A stretch of DNA of 64,000 bases, from contig NZ_RIZG01000004.1 in NCBI RefSeq assembly GCF_003721245.1, positions 186,001-250,000 of the forward strand, written 5' to 3'. Position numbers and translations under genes: made by a program. Positions 46,900 through 54,756 of the stretch are shown here, one piece after another. Under the pieces are notes generated by a model. The model was not told the origin of the DNA. It made no database searches and saw only the letters and a program-made list of their open reading frames with translations. Position 1 is the stretch's first letter. Each line of letters opens with the position of its first letter. Source of the stretch: Marinomonas hwangdonensis (lineage in GTDB: Bacteria; Pseudomonadota; Gammaproteobacteria; Pseudomonadales; Marinomonadaceae).

Positions 46900-48519
46900 G
46901 TGTTTAGAAAAATCAGTATTAAAACTCGCCTTATGTTCTCCTTTTTAATCATCACATGTTTGATGGTTGGTATTGGTGGCGTTGCCATACTCACAATGAA
47001 AGAAATACGCAGTAATTTAACTGCTATAGAAAGCAATTATTTGCCTTCCGTGAGGCATTTGGGAGTGATGAGTACTAATCTAACACTGATAAGGCTTTAT
47101 ACTCTGAGGTTGCTTGTTGAAACAGACAATAAAGCAATGCAGTCCATTTCAAAAACAATAGATGAAACCAAAAAAAGTTCCAAAGAGTCGGATACTTACT
47201 ACCAAACTCTCATAACGGAAGATCGAGAAAAAGCATTGTATGCGTCATACAAAAAAGCTGAGGAAATATATTATCGCTTGCAAGTAAAAGTGGTGGAGTT
47301 TTCTTTGCGTAACAATAACGTTGACGCTAAAAAACTTATGGAAGAGATGAACCAAGCTGCTAATCAGGTAAATGATCTTCAGCAAGAACTCATTAAGCTT
47401 AATCGAGAATATGCTGATAAGGCTTCGTTGATTGCAGGATCACAATACACTCAAAGTTTTATTTCCATAGTCACTATTATTCTAGTCAGTGCAAGCTTTG
47501 CCTTAATCATTGCTTTTGTCATCTCCAAAAGTATCAATTTTCCGCTGCGTCGAGCAGTTAAAACTGCACAGACTATTGCTCAAGGTGACCTCACAGAGCA
47601 TATTGTGACAGAGGGCGACGATGAGATAACAGAGCTATCGAGTGCTCTTATAGACATGCAAGAAAGTCTCAAAAATGCCATTATCCATATTGGTGATTCT
47701 TCAAGCCAGTTAGCATCGGCTGCAGAAGAGTTGAGCAGCGTAACCGAAGGCTCTACCAAAGATTTAACGCTGCAAAATAGTGAAATTCAATTAGCCGCTG
47801 CGACTATTTCGGAAATGAGTTCAGCCATCAATGAAGTGGCTAGAAGAGCCCAGAAAGCCTCAGAAGATTCTGCCTATTCAGCAAGTTTAGCGGAGCAGGG
47901 CAAGAAAAAAGTGGATCAAACAACGACGGTAATTATTGAAATGAATGAGGGTATGATAGTAAGTACTCGCGTGATCAATCAATTAGCTGAGCAAGTAGCA
48001 TCAATTAGTCAAATATTGGATGTCATTCGTGCTGTCGCAGAGCAGACAAATTTACTGGCTTTGAATGCAGCTATTGAGGCTGCTCGAGCCGGTGAATCTG
48101 GACGAGGTTTTGCCGTCGTGGCGGATGAGGTCAGAAATCTTGCACATCGTACTCAAGAATCCACAGGGGAAATTGAGACCATGGTTCGACAAGTACAGCT
48201 TTCTGCCAATGAAGCCGTGTCTTCGATGGAAACGACGAGCCAAAAAACAACCCAAGCCCAGTTAGTCGCAGATGAAGCAACAAAAGCATTTGAACAAATA
48301 ACCGCCCGGATTGTATCAATAAGTGACAGCAATCTTATGATTGCCAGTGCGGCAGAACAACAGTCTAATGTGGCTAAAGATATAGACGGCAACATCACCA
48401 AAATAAGCGATTTGGCAGCACAAACAGTGGTTGGTGCTAACCAAACGACGGCAAGCACGGCGGAGTTAACCCGATTAGCTATAGAACTGAATGAGTTAGT
48501 TGTAAAATTTAAAGTATAA
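46900..48519 (+). CDS. Methyl-accepting chemotaxis protein, 4HB sensor type
   Basis: This 539-residue chemoreceptor has helix 1 (~11-31), a four-helix-bundle periplasmic sensor (~32-187), helix 2 (~188-209), HAMP (~210-262) and a cytoplasmic signalling domain with the conserved tip '[20 protein letters not shown]' (quoted 20 residues, ~385-405). It should couple an unknown ligand to CheA/CheW. The GTG start has GGAG at spacing ~5. No pentapeptide CheR tether is seen at the C-terminus. Confidence 0.94.
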   Translation: MFRKISIKTRLMFSFLIITCLMVGIGGVAILTMKEIRSNLTAIESNYLPSVRHLGVMSTNLTLIRLYTLRLLVETDNKAMQSISKTIDETKKSSKESDTYYQTLITEDREKALYASYKKAEEIYYRLQVKVVEFSLRNNNVDAKKLMEEMNQAANQVNDLQQELIKLNREYADKASLIAGSQYTQSFISIVTIILVSASFALIIAFVISKSINFPLRRAVKTAQTIAQGDLTEHIVTEGDDEITELSSALIDMQESLKNAIIHIGDSSSQLASAAEELSSVTEGSTKDLTLQNSEIQLAAATISEMSSAINEVARRAQKASEDSAYSASLAEQGKKKVDQTTTVIIEMNEGMIVSTRVINQLAEQVASISQILDVIRAVAEQTNLLALNAAIEAARAGESGRGFAVVADEVRNLAHRTQESTGEIETMVRQVQLSANEAVSSMETTSQKTTQAQLVADEATKAFEQITARIVSISDSNLMIASAAEQQSNVAKDIDGNITKISDLAAQTVVGANQTTASTAELTRLAIELNELVVKFKV

Positions 48520-48615
48520 GTCGTTTCCCCTAAATTCTTACCGTGACATCTAGTGTGTATAGTATGTATACAGGCTGTAAGTCGATAGAACAAAAACAAT
48601 GGCAATCCAGCGTTT

Positions 48616-48648
48616 AAGACCCCAGTATCCTTAGATGCTGGGCGTCTT
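48616..48648. other. Long hairpin without U-tract after the chemoreceptor
   Basis: AAGACCCCAGTATC (48616-48629) pairs almost fully with GATGCTGGGCGTCTT (48634-48648), with a wobble and a bulge, loop of 4. It may be a weak terminator or a boundary element at the edge of the decayed island that follows. Confidence 0.45.
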
Positions 48649-48755
48649 GAGCGGTATGATCTTGGTCAATGGCTTGTTTCCTAATGATGTGCTGAGCGAA
48701 AAACTGTAGTAGTCTTTACAGTCGGTCAGTTGTTGTTTTCATTAGGGATGAGTTT

Positions 48756-49520
48756 GTGGTTGATAACGTGTTAGTGTCATGGATTGGCGAAGCCGATCTG
48801 CAATCAGCGGCGGCAAATTTGCCTTCAAGTGGGCCTATATCAGCCACTTTGTCTTCTGTAAAGTTTGATAAGATCATTTTGCTGTGTTCCTATTCTGCGG
48901 TGAGAAGTTCACCTTACATAGATTGGCTCAGATACCAAACACAGATTGACGTTGAATATCATCAAGTAGCACTGATATCCCCAGTGCATTTTGAATCCAT
49001 TTATCTTGCAGCAGATAAGCAACTGGCGTCTATTGATTCCCCTAACACTCAGTTGTCTATTTTACTGAGTCCAGGCACACCTGCTATGCAAGCTGTCTGG
49101 ATTTTGCTTGGTAAAACCAAATATGCCGCGACTTTTTATCAATCCAGCAAAGAGCAGGGCGTTCAAGAAGCAAATATCTCGTTCGAGATATCAGCGGAAT
49201 ACACGCCGCTAGCCACCACACTCACTAATGAGCAGTTAACACAATTAGCCAATGGTGACAGTGCGCACACAGCTGCCTTTGAACACATCATCACACAAAA
49301 CCCCATCATGGAGCGTCTCAAGCGCCAGGCACACATTTTGGCGGAGCGTGACGTGCCCGTGCTTATCCAAGGGGAAACCGGAACCGGTAAAGAGCTCTTT
49401 GTCCGCGCCATCCATAATGCGAGTTCGCGTTCAGATCAGCCCTTTGTGGCGAGTGAGTTTTCGACAGGGGCGCAGCACGCGGGTCGGATTGATACTCGAG
49501 CTAACGGCGACGATTCGTGA
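48756..49520 (+). pseudogene. Truncated sigma-54-dependent activator with RtcR/CARF-like sensor domain
   Basis: About 254 codons are left. The N-terminal ~170 residues resemble the CARF-type sensor of RtcR-like activators: 'ILLSPGTPAMQAVWILLGKT' followed by 'YQSSKEQGVQEA'. Next comes the start of the sigma-54 AAA+ domain with Walker A 'IQGETGTGKELFVRAIHNAS'. The family pattern ends around residue 232; GAFTGA, Walker B and the DNA-binding domain are missing, and ~20 unrelated residues follow to the stop. The DNA continues into a DUF5655 gene end in another frame, so a deletion fused two genes. GTG start has AGGGA 8 nt upstream. Confidence 0.85.
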
Positions 49521-49806
49521 GTTTATCCTTGGCTTAGATAAGTCCATTGAGGAAGTGCCGAAGAAGTATTATGTCGCTTACAAGATCTCGCAAAATATCG
49601 TCTGCATTGAAGTCAAAGGGCGTAATATCAAGTTATTTTTGAAGTTGAAACCCTCTGATATACCAGCGGATACAGGCCATTATCGTGATGTCACATCAAT
49701 AGGGCATTACGGTACGGGCGATGTGGAATTTACTCTTGCCTCAGAAGCGGACTTTGAGCCAGTAAAAGCCTTTATACAAATGGCCTATAACAAGGTTGGT
49801 GAGTAG
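49482..49806 (+). pseudogene. C-terminal remnant of a DUF5655 protein
   Basis: From about 49482 the frame ending at 49806 encodes a complete-looking DUF5655 domain ('TATIREFILGLDKSIEEVPK', 'YYVAYKISQNIVCIEV', 'DVTSIGHYGTGDVEFTL', ending 'AYNKVGE'). Everything upstream in this frame is antisense-like noise inside the sigma-54 gene. Full DUF5655 proteins usually have an additional nuclease-like or other domain before it. This is a 5'-deleted gene joined to the truncated activator. Confidence 0.8.
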
Positions 49807-49912
49807 AGATCGGTTCTGAGCAATACCCCACAAATCTAGTCTCGATAATTTATACAGCATGCTTCAAATTTTCGCAGAAGCTTTTTGTTTGTTGGTAGAT
49901 GACATAGTGTTT

Positions 49913-50007
49913 TGGCGCAATTGTAAGTTAGGGTTGGCGCAATTGTGGCGCAATTGTGGCGCAATTTCTGGAATCGCGCCAACTTGAACGAGTTGCTTGG
50001 CGCAATT
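49913..50007 (+). repeat. Five TGGCGCAATT direct repeats, mostly 11-bp phased
   Basis: Exact copies begin at 49913, 49935, 49946, 49957 and 49998. Start-to-start distances are 22, 11, 11 and 41 bp. An 11-bp step is not a codon multiple, so this is not a peptide repeat; it matches about one helical turn, as in iterons or cooperative protein sites. An inverted GCGCCAA lies at ~49976. Confidence 0.7.
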
Positions 50008-50093
50008 TTAGCGTTTTTTTACTTAATAAATGTTTAACTGATGTCTAGTGAGGTCGTGTCACCATCTTTATGAAGACTAAGTTAACGAAAAAT

Positions 50094-50168
50094 CATTATC
50101 GTGATGCCACGTCAACTGGGTATTGGGGTACGGGCGATGTGGAATTTGCTCTTGCCTCAGAAGCGGAC
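50094..50168 (+). pseudogene. Second DUF5655 fragment, duplicate of 49678-49752
   Basis: These 75 bp align without gaps to 49678-49752 with 8 mismatches (about 89% identity). They encode 'HYRDATSTGYWGTGDVEFAL' and continue with 'ASEAD', then diverge. This is a scrap of a second, related DUF5655 gene or an old partial duplication. Confidence 0.85.
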
Positions 50169-50343
50169 GTAGGTTGCTCACAGCCTCAGGCCATAGGCTT
50201 CTCGCTTTTTTCATGGCACCATCAAAGTGCGGTTTGATCGCTCGCCATGGGATATCTCATGTTAGCAGCCCAATATTCAAAGTGTTTATATGAGACAGCG
50301 TACCAAGCTTTTGCTTTGGCGAGGTACGGGAAGTCCATACTGT

Positions 50344-51111
50344 TTAAAGCCCCATATCAAATTTCTTTGTCTGTAAATCCGCTTTGAGTATCGGGTCTGT
50401 CATGCTTTTAATCTCAAGTTGCACGTATTGCCAATATTCTGGGTTATCAATTGTTCGAGCTTTAATTTGGCTTGGAATGAAACGGCTCATTTCGTTGTTG
50501 AAGTCGGCTTTTACCTCTTCTTCGTTGAGTAATTTTTCGACCTGAGGCGTAAGCGACTCTATGAAGTGAGATTTTGTTTTTTCTCTTGCCGCAAGTTTTT
50601 TGTTGATCAGCTCTATGGATACGTCAATACCTCTTTGTTTGATCCAAAGAATATCCCAAACATCACGAGGTTTAATACGTCTGGAACGGTATGCTAGAGC
50701 AATGAATTTATCTGCCAAGGTTTCTTCTAATGACTGTACAGGGATCAAAAGTCCTTCTGTTGGAACGACGACATCGTAATGATTGACCAGTGGTCTTTTT
50801 TCAATGTCGAAAGAAGGGATAGCACAAATGTCGATATGCATTTTTTGACGTGGTAGATCAGGGCGGTTGGCTTCTTTTTCGATACTGATTTTCCAAGAAG
50901 ATGTGTCGCCTTGTTTGACTTGGTTCGGCTTATTGACCCAGACTTCTGTTTCATATTTTTTTTGTATGTACTTTTGAATCTCGACTTCCAGACCATCAAA
51001 ATCATCAGGTTTAAAGTCATGCCCTCCATTAAAGTCTAAATCCTCAGACAATCGAGAGCTGTTGTGACATAAACGAAGTGATGTGCCGCCAATAAAAGTC
51101 AGTGACTGCAT
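50344..51111 (-). CDS. AbiEii/AbiGii-family nucleotidyltransferase toxin (N-terminus split off by an amber codon)
   Basis: The open frame of 255 codons encodes the nucleotidyltransferase of a type IV AbiE toxin-antitoxin system. The catalytic region is 'FIGGTSLRLCHNSSRLSEDLDF'-like (GG-S then D-x-D, residues ~6-27). Toxins of this family modify nucleic acid targets or block growth. In-frame upstream DNA encodes another 38 residues ending in TAG at 51118-51120, two codons before this ATG. The intact gene was probably 50344-51234 (296 aa). Either it is inactive, or it restarts at 51111 or reads through the amber codon. The antitoxin gene lies directly upstream. Confidence 0.85.
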   Translation of the reverse strand: MQSLTFIGGTSLRLCHNSSRLSEDLDFNGGHDFKPDDFDGLEVEIQKYIQKKYETEVWVNKPNQVKQGDTSSWKISIEKEANRPDLPRQKMHIDICAIPSFDIEKRPLVNHYDVVVPTEGLLIPVQSLEETLADKFIALAYRSRRIKPRDVWDILWIKQRGIDVSIELINKKLAAREKTKSHFIESLTPQVEKLLNEEEVKADFNNEMSRFIPSQIKARTIDNPEYWQYVQLEIKSMTDPILKADLQTKKFDMGL

Positions 51112-51117
51112 AACTCC

Positions 51118-51234
51118 CTATTTTACCATGACCGCCATAATATCATGGTGCAATATTTCTTTTTCTATAACAGGAGTTATCCCTGCGAACTCAGGATTGG
51201 TGTTAACAATTTGTTTGATGACTTCTTTGAGCAT
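51118..51234 (-). pseudogene. Severed N-terminal 38 codons of the AbiEii toxin gene
   Basis: ATG 51234 starts one base after the antitoxin stop. The peptide ends '...LHHDIMAVMVK' at TAG, followed in the same frame by Gly-Val and the Met that begins the downstream ORF. The helical segment and position are those of the usual AbiEii N-terminus. A single CAG-to-TAG change would explain the stop. Confidence 0.75.
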
Positions 51235-51235
51235 G

Positions 51236-51760
51236 TTATGCCTCCAGCATGTGCAGATTTCGATTACAGTTTTTTAAATCAATAAGAGCTTGGGGTGTTT
51301 TGGCTCGATACATTTTGATATCTGAATCGAAATAAATATTAGGAGCGATTGTCTCGATGGTTTTTTTTGTATGCGTAAACTCAATGACCCCATAAGGTGT
51401 AGAAAAAATGCCACTTCTGCCTTTTGTCATCACAGTGAGTCTGTCCATAACAATTTGTGAAATATCACCTGTATAGCTAAGTTGGCTCTCTAGGCTGATG
51501 TAGTTAAAAACGTCTCCTCTGAGCTTATTTACAATCTTGTAAATTGCTGTTGAACCATCAGGCGGCGTTATTGTGCTTTCAAAAATACCGGTTGCGACTC
51601 TTCGTAACACACCTTTTTTTACGCAATCTGTGAGGAACTTTGTAAAAGCTGGGGTATGCTTTTCGCTGAGCATAAATGCTATCTCTGCCGCCGTATGAAC
51701 CCCCCCACCAGCTTTAGTAGCGTGAGACAGTGCGGACAGTAATTTTTCTTTTTTACTCAT
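51236..51760 (-). CDS. AbiEi-type antitoxin (DUF6088-like)
   Basis: This 174-residue protein has an N-terminal winged-helix-like part ('FLTDCVKKGVLRRVATGIFE') and a C-terminal domain as in AbiEi/DUF6088 antitoxins. AbiEi proteins repress their own operon by binding inverted repeats in the promoter and neutralise the toxin. Here it is the first gene, one base before the toxin frame. Regularly spaced GTAGAC sites upstream are the likely operators. Confidence 0.85.
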   Translation of the reverse strand: MSKKEKLLSALSHATKAGGGVHTAAEIAFMLSEKHTPAFTKFLTDCVKKGVLRRVATGIFESTITPPDGSTAIYKIVNKLRGDVFNYISLESQLSYTGDISQIVMDRLTVMTKGRSGIFSTPYGVIEFTHTKKTIETIAPNIYFDSDIKMYRAKTPQALIDLKNCNRNLHMLEA

Positions 51761-51764
51761 GATG

Positions 51765-51869
51765 GTCTACGAATTATTACTCTATTGGTATTAAATTGTA
51801 GACTTTGTAGATTAATTAGACAACATTCAAGTCTACAAAATATTACTTTTAAGGTGTTTCTTTGTAGAC
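51765..51869 (-). promoter_or_regulatory. Operator array upstream of abiE: four GTAGAC sites 33 bp apart
   Basis: Hexamers begin at 51765 (GTCTAC), 51798 (GTAGAC), 51831 (GTCTAC) and 51864 (GTAGAC), alternating in orientation, each step exactly 33 bp. Extended sites share TTTGTAGACYT. The middle pair forms a perfect 10-bp inverted repeat TTGTAGACTT (51796-51805) / AAGTCTACAA (51829-51838). AbiEi binding to inverted repeats is known for the family; the assignment here is inferred. Confidence 0.7.
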
Positions 51870-52067
51870 CTAATATACTGAAATAAGCTCTTAATGGTAT
51901 GAGGCTGTATTTTGCTTCGAAATGATATGATGAGCTTTTCTATTAAGCATTGGCTTTTGTGTATGCTTTCATCGCTCTTTTTATATTGAACCTCTTGGTT
52001 TGTTGGTGCGTACTTTTCACTGGGGGCGCGATGCTATTAAGGCAGTCATTATAAAGGGGACGGGTTG
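51870..52067. other. Intergenic region before the histidine phosphatase gene
   Basis: This ~200-bp stretch right of the abiE operators shows no ORF or hairpin of note. The boundary of the decayed island is probably here. The next gene is preceded by AAAGGGGACGGG. Confidence 0.35.
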
Positions 52068-52625
52068 ATGCGGTGGTTTGTGTGTTTGTTGTTGTGTGTT
52101 GGGCCTTTGGTGAGTTGGGCGGCGACAGAAGCGGAGGCTTGGCAGTCGTGGCGTGAGGGTAATGCTATTTTGATTATGCGTCATGCTTTGGCGCCTGGTG
52201 GTGGGGATCCTAACGGTTTTGTGTTGGATGATTGCAGTACACAGCGCAATCTTAATGACGTTGGTCGTCGGCAGTCTGTTGCTTGGGGTCAGTACATAAA
52301 AAGTCAGTACGAGGGCTCGGTTTCTGTTTATAGCAGTCAGTGGTGTCGTTGTTTAGAAACCGCGCGCTTAATGGCGCTTGATGAGGTGATGCCTCTGCCA
52401 ATGTTGAATTCATTTTTTGCCGGTCAAGGCGATAGAGTCGGCCAAACAGCTGAGGTGCTGGAGCGGTTTTCATCCCCATCTGTGGATCAGCCAACCGTGT
52501 TGGTAACTCATCAGGTGAATTTCACCGCGCTTACGCAGGTATTTCCTAGCTCAGGAGAAGCGGCTATTTTGTCATTGCCTCTGACGATGCCTGCCAAAAT
52601 CTTAGCGCGCATCGAACCACGATAA
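52068..52625 (+). CDS. Periplasmic histidine phosphatase family protein
   Basis: This 185-residue protein has a signal peptide ending 'VSWA'. The phosphohistidine motif RHA is in 'AILIMRHALAPGGGDP', a second conserved Arg lies in 'SSQWCRCLETARLM', and the late His in 'VLVTHQVNF'. Such exported phosphatases dephosphorylate small molecules or lipid-linked phosphates. I choose ATG 52068 over TTG 52065. It is monocistronic; a long hairpin overlaps its stop. Confidence 0.88.
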   Translation: MRWFVCLLLCVGPLVSWAATEAEAWQSWREGNAILIMRHALAPGGGDPNGFVLDDCSTQRNLNDVGRRQSVAWGQYIKSQYEGSVSVYSSQWCRCLETARLMALDEVMPLPMLNSFFAGQGDRVGQTAEVLERFSSPSVDQPTVLVTHQVNFTALTQVFPSSGEAAILSLPLTMPAKILARIEPR

Positions 52626-52644
52626 CAGCCGTGTTATCGTGGTT
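52615..52644. terminator. Perfect 13-bp hairpin overlapping the phosphatase stop codon
   Basis: AACCACGATAACA (52615-52627) pairs with TGTTATCGTGGTT (52632-52644), loop GCCG. The TAA stop (52623-52625) lies inside the stem. A T-run follows about 10 bp later. It separates converging genes. Confidence 0.8.
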
Positions 52645-52666
52645 ACTTGGCTACTTTTTTTAATAA

Positions 52667-53527
52667 CTATTTAACAACCTTGTACACGGCTGCGATGTCG
52701 CTGTCGGCTAAGCCCGCTTTTATGGCTTGTTTGAACGCTTCGTTGGCGATGGCGGCCGTGGGGAGTGGTTGTTCTAGTTGATCCCCTAAGGCGATGGCTA
52801 GGCGTAAGTCTTTTTGCATGTGTTTAAGGGGAAAGCTGGTGGTGTAGTCTTCATTGAGAAGCATGGCGCCTTTGCCTTTAAACATGGGATTGGCCATGGC
52901 GCCCGCGTCGACTATGTCTAAAATTTGTTGCCCGTCTAAGCCTGCTTTTTGTCCTAAGGCCATACCTTCGCTAAAGATGCTTAGCATGCCGCCCATCATC
53001 ATGTTGACCACCAGCTTCATGTTTGCGCCTTGACCGACGTCGCCAAGATAGGGTGACATTTTCCCCATGACCTCAAAGGCTGGTAGTGCGTCTTGGTAAA
53101 GGGAGGCATCGCCCGCGGCTAAGATGATGAGGGTGCCGTCTTCTGCGGGTTTTTTTGTACCGGAAACGGGGGCTTCTAAAAAGCGTCCGCCTGCTTGAGA
53201 GATGAGATCTGAGATGGTTTGCGAGGTGTGGTCATCCACGGTAGACATATCGACATAACCTCGGCCAGCACCAATTCCAGCGGCTACGCCGTCTGGGCCT
53301 TGGCAAAGTGCCAGAGCCGCTTCTGGGTCAGACACCATGGCAAAGGTAATATCGCAATGCGCTGCAACGTCTTTTGGTGTTGTACCTTGGTGAGCACCTA
53401 ATGCGACCAGTTCTTCGCATTTTGCGGTGTTTCTGTTCCAAACCGTTACGTCAAAACCCGCTTTTAGAAGATTTGCGGCCATGGCTTTGCCCATGATGCC
53501 TAGTCCTAAAAATCCAACACTTATCAT
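52667..53527 (-). CDS. 3-hydroxyisobutyrate dehydrogenase-family reductase
   Basis: This 286-residue NAD(P)-dependent beta-hydroxyacid dehydrogenase has Rossmann motif 'GLGIMGKAMAANLLKAG', the substrate-binding 'EAPVSGTKKPAEDGTL' and the catalytic Lys in 'NMKLVVNMMMG'. It is close in type to tartronate semialdehyde/succinic semialdehyde (GLYR) reductases; substrate not assigned. It has its own gap from the next minus-strand gene. Confidence 0.9.
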   Translation of the reverse strand: MISVGFLGLGIMGKAMAANLLKAGFDVTVWNRNTAKCEELVALGAHQGTTPKDVAAHCDITFAMVSDPEAALALCQGPDGVAAGIGAGRGYVDMSTVDDHTSQTISDLISQAGGRFLEAPVSGTKKPAEDGTLIILAAGDASLYQDALPAFEVMGKMSPYLGDVGQGANMKLVVNMMMGGMLSIFSEGMALGQKAGLDGQQILDIVDAGAMANPMFKGKGAMLLNEDYTTSFPLKHMQKDLRLAIALGDQLEQPLPTAAIANEAFKQAIKAGLADSDIAAVYKVVK

Positions 53528-53609
53528 AATTCGCTCTCTTGTCTAATGGTTTTATCTGATGTTGTTTTCGTATGATCGCTAATCTTACGTTGTCGTTAGT
53601 ATTATGTGA

Positions 53610-54659
53610 TCAGTTTGCGTTTAGGTTTTTCCATTGTTTTTTAATAAACAGGTCTTTTTGCTTCATGTTGACCATGAGTTTTAAAGTGGTGACCGCGAAG
53701 GGGAGCTGAACAAACCCTTGGTGACGACCAACCGGTACAAGGGATACCATAGGGTTGAGTTTGTAGTCTTTGGGGGTTTTATAGTTGGCCATAGCTATGA
53801 TGTTTTTAGCCAACGCAGAGGCTTGTTTGTCGGCTAAGTAGCCTAATTTTCCTTCTGGGGTATTAGCGCAATCACCCAAGGCAAATAAATGCTGAGTGCC
53901 TTCGACACGAAATTGAGCGTCTACTTTTATTCGGCCATTTTGGTCTAATTGATCGTTAAAATGCACTTTCATCATACTGGTGTTGGGCGTGCCCCCCACA
54001 CAGTGATAAACCAGATCCGCGTTTTGGTAGCGGTCATCATTTGGGCTAAGTCTGGTGTTGTATTGTATTTTAACCCCAAGGGCGCTCAGTTGCTTGTCCG
54101 CCAGTTGGCTGGCTTTGGGTTTGAGTTCTGGCAGTACGCGATCTGAGCCGTGGACTAATGTGACGGTTTTTTCTGGGAAGTGATCGGCTATCTCGCCCGC
54201 TAGTTCGACTCCAACAATCCCGCCTCCTACGATGAGGATGGTTTTGGCGTCATTGAGTTGCTGACGGGCGTGGGTTAATTCGGTTTCTCGCTGGGCTAAC
54301 TGCATGGCGTTTTGTGATTTGGCGATGGGAAAAGTCGAATAGGATGAGCCGCTTGCTATCACCGCCATATCGAACTCAAGTTTACTGCCATCGGCTAATA
54401 GGGCGGCATTGTGTGTCAAGGTGGTGACGTCGCCTTGATGAAAGGTGCCTTTAATAAAGGTTTCATAAGGTAGGCGTGAACGTTTACCTAGGTCTGGCTG
54501 ACCCAGCGAGCGAAGCGTTGCATAGGTGACTTCAAAGTAGGCTTTTTTATCCACTAAATTAACATGGTTGAACCCCGCTTTTGCTAGGTCTTGTGTGACA
54601 CGAGCACCGGCGAATCCGCCGCCTATTATGAGTATCTTGGCCTCTTTGTTGAACATCAA
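53610..54659 (-). CDS. NADH dehydrogenase-like/AIF-type FAD-dependent oxidoreductase
   Basis: This 349-residue pyridine nucleotide-disulfide-family flavoprotein has an N-terminal FAD motif 'ILIIGGGFAGARVTQDL', a central NAD(P)H motif 'ILIVGGGIVGVELAGEIAD' and 'LFALGDCANTPEGKLGYLAD' near the end. It lacks a redox CxxC. It resembles FSP1/AIF-like and type-2 NADH dehydrogenase proteins that reduce quinones. It lacks the long C-terminal membrane helices of classical Ndh. Confidence 0.88.
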   Translation of the reverse strand: MMFNKEAKILIIGGGFAGARVTQDLAKAGFNHVNLVDKKAYFEVTYATLRSLGQPDLGKRSRLPYETFIKGTFHQGDVTTLTHNAALLADGSKLEFDMAVIASGSSYSTFPIAKSQNAMQLAQRETELTHARQQLNDAKTILIVGGGIVGVELAGEIADHFPEKTVTLVHGSDRVLPELKPKASQLADKQLSALGVKIQYNTRLSPNDDRYQNADLVYHCVGGTPNTSMMKVHFNDQLDQNGRIKVDAQFRVEGTQHLFALGDCANTPEGKLGYLADKQASALAKNIIAMANYKTPKDYKLNPMVSLVPVGRHQGFVQLPFAVTTLKLMVNMKQKDLFIKKQWKNLNAN

Positions 54660-54756
54660 ATCTCTCTTTTTATGGTTACAGGGTAATACATTGTAATGTG
54701 TCTAGTATGTAGTTGTTGGTGCACTGTCTCCGGTGCATGATTTTAAGAGTGTGTCG

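Larger units (their letters stand above)
49807..50343. other. Non-coding remnant region inside the decayed island
   Basis: This 537-bp stretch holds a weak hairpin (GCTTC/GAAGC with T-tract, ~49865-49889), five TGGCGCAATT repeats, a second DUF5655 fragment, and on the minus strand a 38-codon ORF (50222-50338) of unknown origin with an aromatic-rich sequence. No intact gene is seen. Confidence 0.6.

Noticed and set aside
49252-49806. A 184-codon intact gene
   Set aside because: Its first ~75 codons are an alternate frame of the sigma-54 gene; only the DUF5655 part from about 49482 is real coding remnant.
50222-50338. 38-codon minus-strand ORF after the AbiEii gene
   Set aside because: Aromatic-rich translation might be a gene scrap, but there is no recognised family and no support for expression.
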